Under the pieces are notes generated by a model. It ran no database searches. It was given only the letters and a program-made list of their open reading frames with translations, and had not been told where the DNA came from. The position numbers and the translations under genes were made by a program. 6,782 bases of DNA from Bacteroidota bacterium (GTDB lineage: Bacteria > Bacteroidota > Ignavibacteria > Ignavibacteriales > Melioribacteraceae): assembly GCA_021814855.1 (NCBI GenBank), contig JAKAHQ010000093.1, positions 1-6,782 on the forward strand. The letters are read 5' to 3'. Of the stretch, positions 5,873 through 6,782 are shown piece by piece (positions within the stretch are counted from its first letter, which is position 1; each line of letters starts with the position of its first letter).

Positions 5873-6782
5873 TTAAATTTTAACGCGTTTAAGCCGCAGG
5901 GAATTCGATACTACAGACACAGAACTTAACGACATTGCGAGAGCGCCTATCATTGGATTTAATAATCCCATCGCGGCGAGCGGTATTCCAATAACATTAT
6001 AAATGAATGCCCAGAATAAATTTTGCTTAATTGCTTTTATTGTCTTTCGAGAAAGATTAACAATCTTGCTGACGCCTACTAAATTTCCCTGGACTAAAGT
6101 AACCTGAGCTGTTTCGATTGCCACATCGGTGCCCGTTCCCATTGCAATGCCGACATCGGCTTGTGCCAGAGCGGGAGAATCGTTAATTCCGTCTCCAACC
6201 ATTCCAACAATTTCACCGCGGTTCTGGTATTCTTTTACAACGTCGGCTTTTCCATCCGGCAGGACTTCCGCTTTGTATTCTGTTATCCCGGTTTTCTCGG
6301 CAATCGATTTTGCAGTGGCGGCATTGTCGCCGGTTATCATAACCGTTTTAATTTTTAGTTCATTTAATTTTTTAATTGCGTCTGCGGAATTGTTCTTTAG
6401 TCTATCTGCAATACTGATAATTCCTTTGACTTCGCCGTTAACAGCAACATAGATTACTGTTGAACCCTCGTTCATTAGTCGTTCAACTTTTTCATTTAGC
6501 TTACCAACAATGATTGAATATTCTTTTAATAGATTTGCATTGCCGATAAGAACCGCTTGACCTTCGACAATTCCTGTAACACCGAAGCCGCTCAGATTTT
6601 GAAAAGCTTCCGGCTCGATAAGCGATATATTTTTTGATCTGGCAGTATCTACAATCGCAGTAGCCAGGGGATGCTCGGATTTTGATTCGAGCGAAGCGCT
6701 TACACGAAGTATTTCTTCTTCTGAGATATCGTTTGGCAGAATCTCAAGGACGACCGGTTTACCCTCTGTTATCGTACCGGTT
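5873..6782 (-). CDS. copA: Cu(I)-exporting P1B-type ATPase, C-terminal part (5' end beyond the window)
   Basis: This inner-membrane pump couples ATP hydrolysis to export of cytosolic Cu(I). The minus-strand frame is open from 6781 to the stop at 5873, 302 residues, and carries on past the right edge. The first residues visible are TGTITEG, so the window cuts inside the DKTGT phosphorylation motif. Next come SEHPLA (35-40, the HP motif that contacts adenine), GFGVTG (65-70), MITGDN (148-153) and VGDGINDSPALAQADVG (195-211). The last two helices carry Tyr261-Asn262 (FIYNVIG) and Met283...Ser287 (AMSLSSVSVVSNSLRL). These are the YN and MxxxS copper-site residues of the P1B-1 subgroup and separate it from Zn/Cd pumps. 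The CPC helix and any N-terminal metal-binding domain lie outside. An internal ATG at 6475-6473 is not the true start, because clear ATPase sequence continues upstream of it. The gene ends with LRLKRVKI, 5 bases from the shared terminator. Confidence 0.94.
   Translation of the reverse strand, partial: TGTITEGKPVVLEILPNDISEEEILRVSASLESKSEHPLATAIVDTARSKNISLIEPEAFQNLSGFGVTGIVEGQAVLIGNANLLKEYSIIVGKLNEKVERLMNEGSTVIYVAVNGEVKGIISIADRLKNNSADAIKKLNELKIKTVMITGDNAATAKSIAEKTGITEYKAEVLPDGKADVVKEYQNRGEIVGMVGDGINDSPALAQADVGIAMGTGTDVAIETAQVTLVQGNLVGVSKIVNLSRKTIKAIKQNLFWAFIYNVIGIPLAAMGLLNPMIGALAMSLSSVSVVSNSLRLKRVKI

Noticed and set aside
6129..6452. Plus-strand open frames opposite copA and similar antisense frames opposite the other genes
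   Set aside because: They mirror strongly conserved coding sequence, show no recognisable family motif and have no ribosome site; they are by-products of the real genes.
5873..6475. A short 200-residue soluble HAD-like protein starting at the ATG near 6475
   Set aside because: The frame stays open to the right edge and encodes the HP motif and TGT of a P1B ATPase, so this ATG is internal.

Overview
This is a moderately AT-rich bacterial window densely packed with ordinary cellular genes. Three things suggest Bacteroidota, Ignavibacteriota or a relative: a TTTG-N19-TAATTTG promoter-like element, a fused UvrD-type helicase/PD-(D/E)XK nuclease, and the general protein style. The assignment is tentative because no rRNA or marker gene is present. 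I see no mobile element, CRISPR array, tRNA or rRNA, and no stretch over 300 bases without a gene.

Layout, left to right. Bases 1-106 (minus strand) hold the first 35 codons of a family 2 glycosyltransferase that runs off the left edge. It is divergent from, and almost touching, a long plus-strand frame (to 2253). That frame encodes only the C-terminal part of an AddA/RecB-like helicase-nuclease: helicase motifs IV-VI and a complete RecB-type nuclease with four putative Fe-S cysteines, but no Walker A or Walker B half. The helicase stop overlaps by 19 bases the start of a lipoprotein N-acetylmuramoyl-L-alanine amidase (2235-3302), so these two probably form one transcript. The amidase meets tail-to-tail, with a 4-base overlap, a minus-strand POT/PTR2-type proton-coupled peptide transporter (3299-4645).

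The 160 bases between 4646 and 4805 separate two divergent genes and contain the best promoter candidate in the window, for the transporter. The plus-strand gene at 4806-5822 is a CBS-less protein of the IMP dehydrogenase/GMP reductase family. It keeps the catalytic cysteine loop but lacks the other hallmark residues of both enzymes. A perfect 12-bp hairpin at 5833-5868 lies between it and the 3' part of a minus-strand Cu(I)-exporting P1B-ATPase (copA), which continues past the right edge.

The amidase and the peptide transporter could both touch peptidoglycan peptide turnover, but the sequence shows only proximity. The other genes look functionally unrelated. I found no new multi-gene system. 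The points most worth a second look are the helicase/glycosyltransferase junction near base 110 and the atypical active site of the IMPDH/GMPR-family enzyme.
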